Of a DNA stretch of 64,000 nt, positions 62,726 through 64,000 are shown in pieces. Source of the DNA: Psychrobacter phenylpyruvicus DSM 7000 = NBRC 102152 (GTDB lineage: Bacteria > Pseudomonadota > Gammaproteobacteria > Pseudomonadales > Moraxellaceae); the NCBI RefSeq assembly GCF_000685805.1, contig NZ_JMKP01000001.1, positions 62,001-126,000 of the forward strand, written 5' to 3'. The notes under the pieces are model-generated. The model was not told the origin of the DNA. It saw only the letters and a program-made list of their open reading frames with translations, and did not search any database. The position numbers were made by a program, and so were the translations under genes. Every line of letters starts with the position of its first letter. Position 1 is the first letter of the stretch.

Positions 62726-64000
62726 ATGGCTAAGACAATTGGTATTGATTTAGGTACAACCAACTCTTGTGTTGCAGTGATGGAAGGTGACAAGGTTAAA
62801 GTCATCGAAAACGCTGAAGGTACACGTACAACCCCTTCAATTATCGCTTATAAAGATGGCGAAATCCTAGTAGGTCAGTCTGCAAAACGTCAGGCAGTAA
62901 CCAACCCAAACAACACTTTATATGCTATTAAGCGTCTTATCGGTCGCCGCTTTGATGACAAAGTAGTACAAAAAGACATCGGTATGGTGCCTTACAAAAT
63001 CGTTAAAGCAGACAACGGTGATGCTTGGGTAGAAGTAAATGACAAAAAAATGGCGCCACCACAAATCTCTGCTGAAATCCTACAAAAAATGAAAAAAACA
63101 GCAGAAGACTACTTAGGCGAAAAAGTAACAGACGCAGTAGTAACTGTACCAGCTTACTTCAACGACTCTCAGCGTCAAGCTACTAAAGATGCTGGTAAAA
63201 TCGCCGGCTTAAACGTTAAGCGTATTATTAACGAACCAACCGCTGCTGCATTAGCTTACGGTATGGATAAGAAAAAAGGCGATAGTACTGTTGCTGTATA
63301 TGACTTAGGTGGTGGTACTTTTGACGTATCAATCATTGAAATTGCAGACGTTGATGGCGAACAGCAATTCGAAGTTCTATCTACTAACGGTGACACATTC
63401 CTTGGTGGTGAAGACTTTGACTTAGCGTTAATCGACTTCTTAGTTGAAGAGTTCAAAAAAGAACAAGACTTCAACCTAAAAGGTGATCCACTAGCGATGC
63501 AGCGTCTAAAAGAAGCTGCTGAAAAAGCTAAGATTGAGTTATCAAGCGCTCAAAGCACTGAAGTAAACTTACCTTACATCACAGCTGATGCTACAGGTCC
63601 TAAGCACTTAGTAGTGACTATCAGCCGCTCGAAATTAGAAGCGTTAACTGAAGATCTAGTAAAACGCACTATCGATCCTTGTAAAGTAGCTCTAGAGGAT
63701 GCGGGCCTAAAAGCTAGCGACATCGATGACGTTATCTTGGTAGGTGGTCAGACTCGTATGCCACTAGTACAAAAAACTGTGGAAGAGTTCTTCGGTAAAG
63801 AGCCACGTAAAGATGTGAACCCTGATGAAGCAGTAGCTGTTGGTGCAGCGATTCAAGGTGCGGTATTGTCAGGTGACAAAACTGACGTACTACTACTTGA
63901 CGTAACCCCACTAACCCTAGGTATCGAAACTATGGGTGGTGTTATGACGGGTATTATTGAGAAAAACACTATGATTCCTACCAAGAAATCACAAGTGTTC
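62726..64000 (+). CDS. dnaK: Chaperone DnaK (Hsp70), 5' part
   Basis: 425 codons are visible before the right edge, of about 640. The start [20 protein letters not shown], the phosphate loops [15 protein letters not shown] and [20 protein letters not shown], and the linker [20 protein letters not shown] show a complete nucleotide-binding domain and the first part of the substrate-binding domain. GGAG lies eight bases upstream of the ATG. It refolds proteins with DnaJ and GrpE. The gene runs out of the window, and dnaJ would be expected beyond. Confidence 0.98.
   Translation, partial: MAKTIGIDLGTTNSCVAVMEGDKVKVIENAEGTRTTPSIIAYKDGEILVGQSAKRQAVTNPNNTLYAIKRLIGRRFDDKVVQKDIGMVPYKIVKADNGDAWVEVNDKKMAPPQISAEILQKMKKTAEDYLGEKVTDAVVTVPAYFNDSQRQATKDAGKIAGLNVKRIINEPTAAALAYGMDKKKGDSTVAVYDLGGGTFDVSIIEIADVDGEQQFEVLSTNGDTFLGGEDFDLALIDFLVEEFKKEQDFNLKGDPLAMQRLKEAAEKAKIELSSAQSTEVNLPYITADATGPKHLVVTISRSKLEALTEDLVKRTIDPCKVALEDAGLKASDIDDVILVGGQTRMPLVQKTVEEFFGKEPRKDVNPDEAVAVGAAIQGAVLSGDKTDVLLLDVTPLTLGIETMGGVMTGIIEKNTMIPTKKSQVF

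Overview
The window looks like a chromosomal segment around the replication origin of a Psychrobacter-like member of the Moraxellaceae (Gammaproteobacteria). The basis is the moderately AT-rich DNA, the order gyrB-recF-dnaN-dnaA / rpmH-rnpA-yidD-yidC-mnmE, and the character of the proteins. This assignment rests on recognition of gene order and protein families, not on a search.

Layout. 1-2.3 kb: end of an MDR-type reductase, a small membrane protein and a TbpB/Slam-type surface lipoprotein. 2.3-8.3 kb: a compact 6-kb integrative element with a tyrosine integrase, an AlpA-type regulator, a run of very small genes, a YagK/YfjJ (inovirus Gp2-like) replication protein with an HUH-type motif, and at least two tiny genes. 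It is bounded by 22-bp direct repeats that are themselves an intrinsic terminator, and integrase arm-type repeats lie inside both ends. 8.4-31.8 kb: metabolic and transport genes (CoA-transferase family, guaA, an AGPS-like oxidase/glpD-like/FGGY kinase cluster, a BCCT transporter, a MalY-type lyase, a WG-repeat protein, acetyltransferase, AEC and DMT transporters, a MocR regulator, a methyltransferase, a crotonase, rlmF, mntP). A chimeric pseudogene at 24.6-25.4 kb fuses the start of the acetyltransferase to the end of the crotonase.

31.9-45.7 kb is the origin block: gyrB, recF, dnaN and dnaA run leftward, and rpmH, rnpA, yidD, yidC and mnmE run rightward from a 1.5-kb gene-free region with DnaA boxes and an 11-bp x 5 repeat. 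From 31.9 to 59.5 kb there are about a dozen parS-like palindromes, four of them exact matches to the classical 16-mer, several inside coding sequences. A second dense DnaA-box cluster with three parS-like sites lies between ribD and ribE (47.6-47.9 kb).

45.7-64 kb: nrdR, ribD, ribE, fmt, rsmB, a PHA-granule-type small protein, a tandemly duplicated ~360-440-bp intergenic repeat ahead of thrC, a di-heme cytochrome c peroxidase, dprA, a TsaC-type gene, a TIGR01777 epimerase, a membrane protein, an RND/HlyD-type adaptor lipoprotein, grpE and the first 1,275 bases of dnaK.

The least ordinary parts are the small terminator-targeting element, the parS/DnaA-box landscape, the chimeric gene, and the paired palindromes in front of the AGPS-like operon. 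No tRNA, rRNA or CRISPR array was seen.
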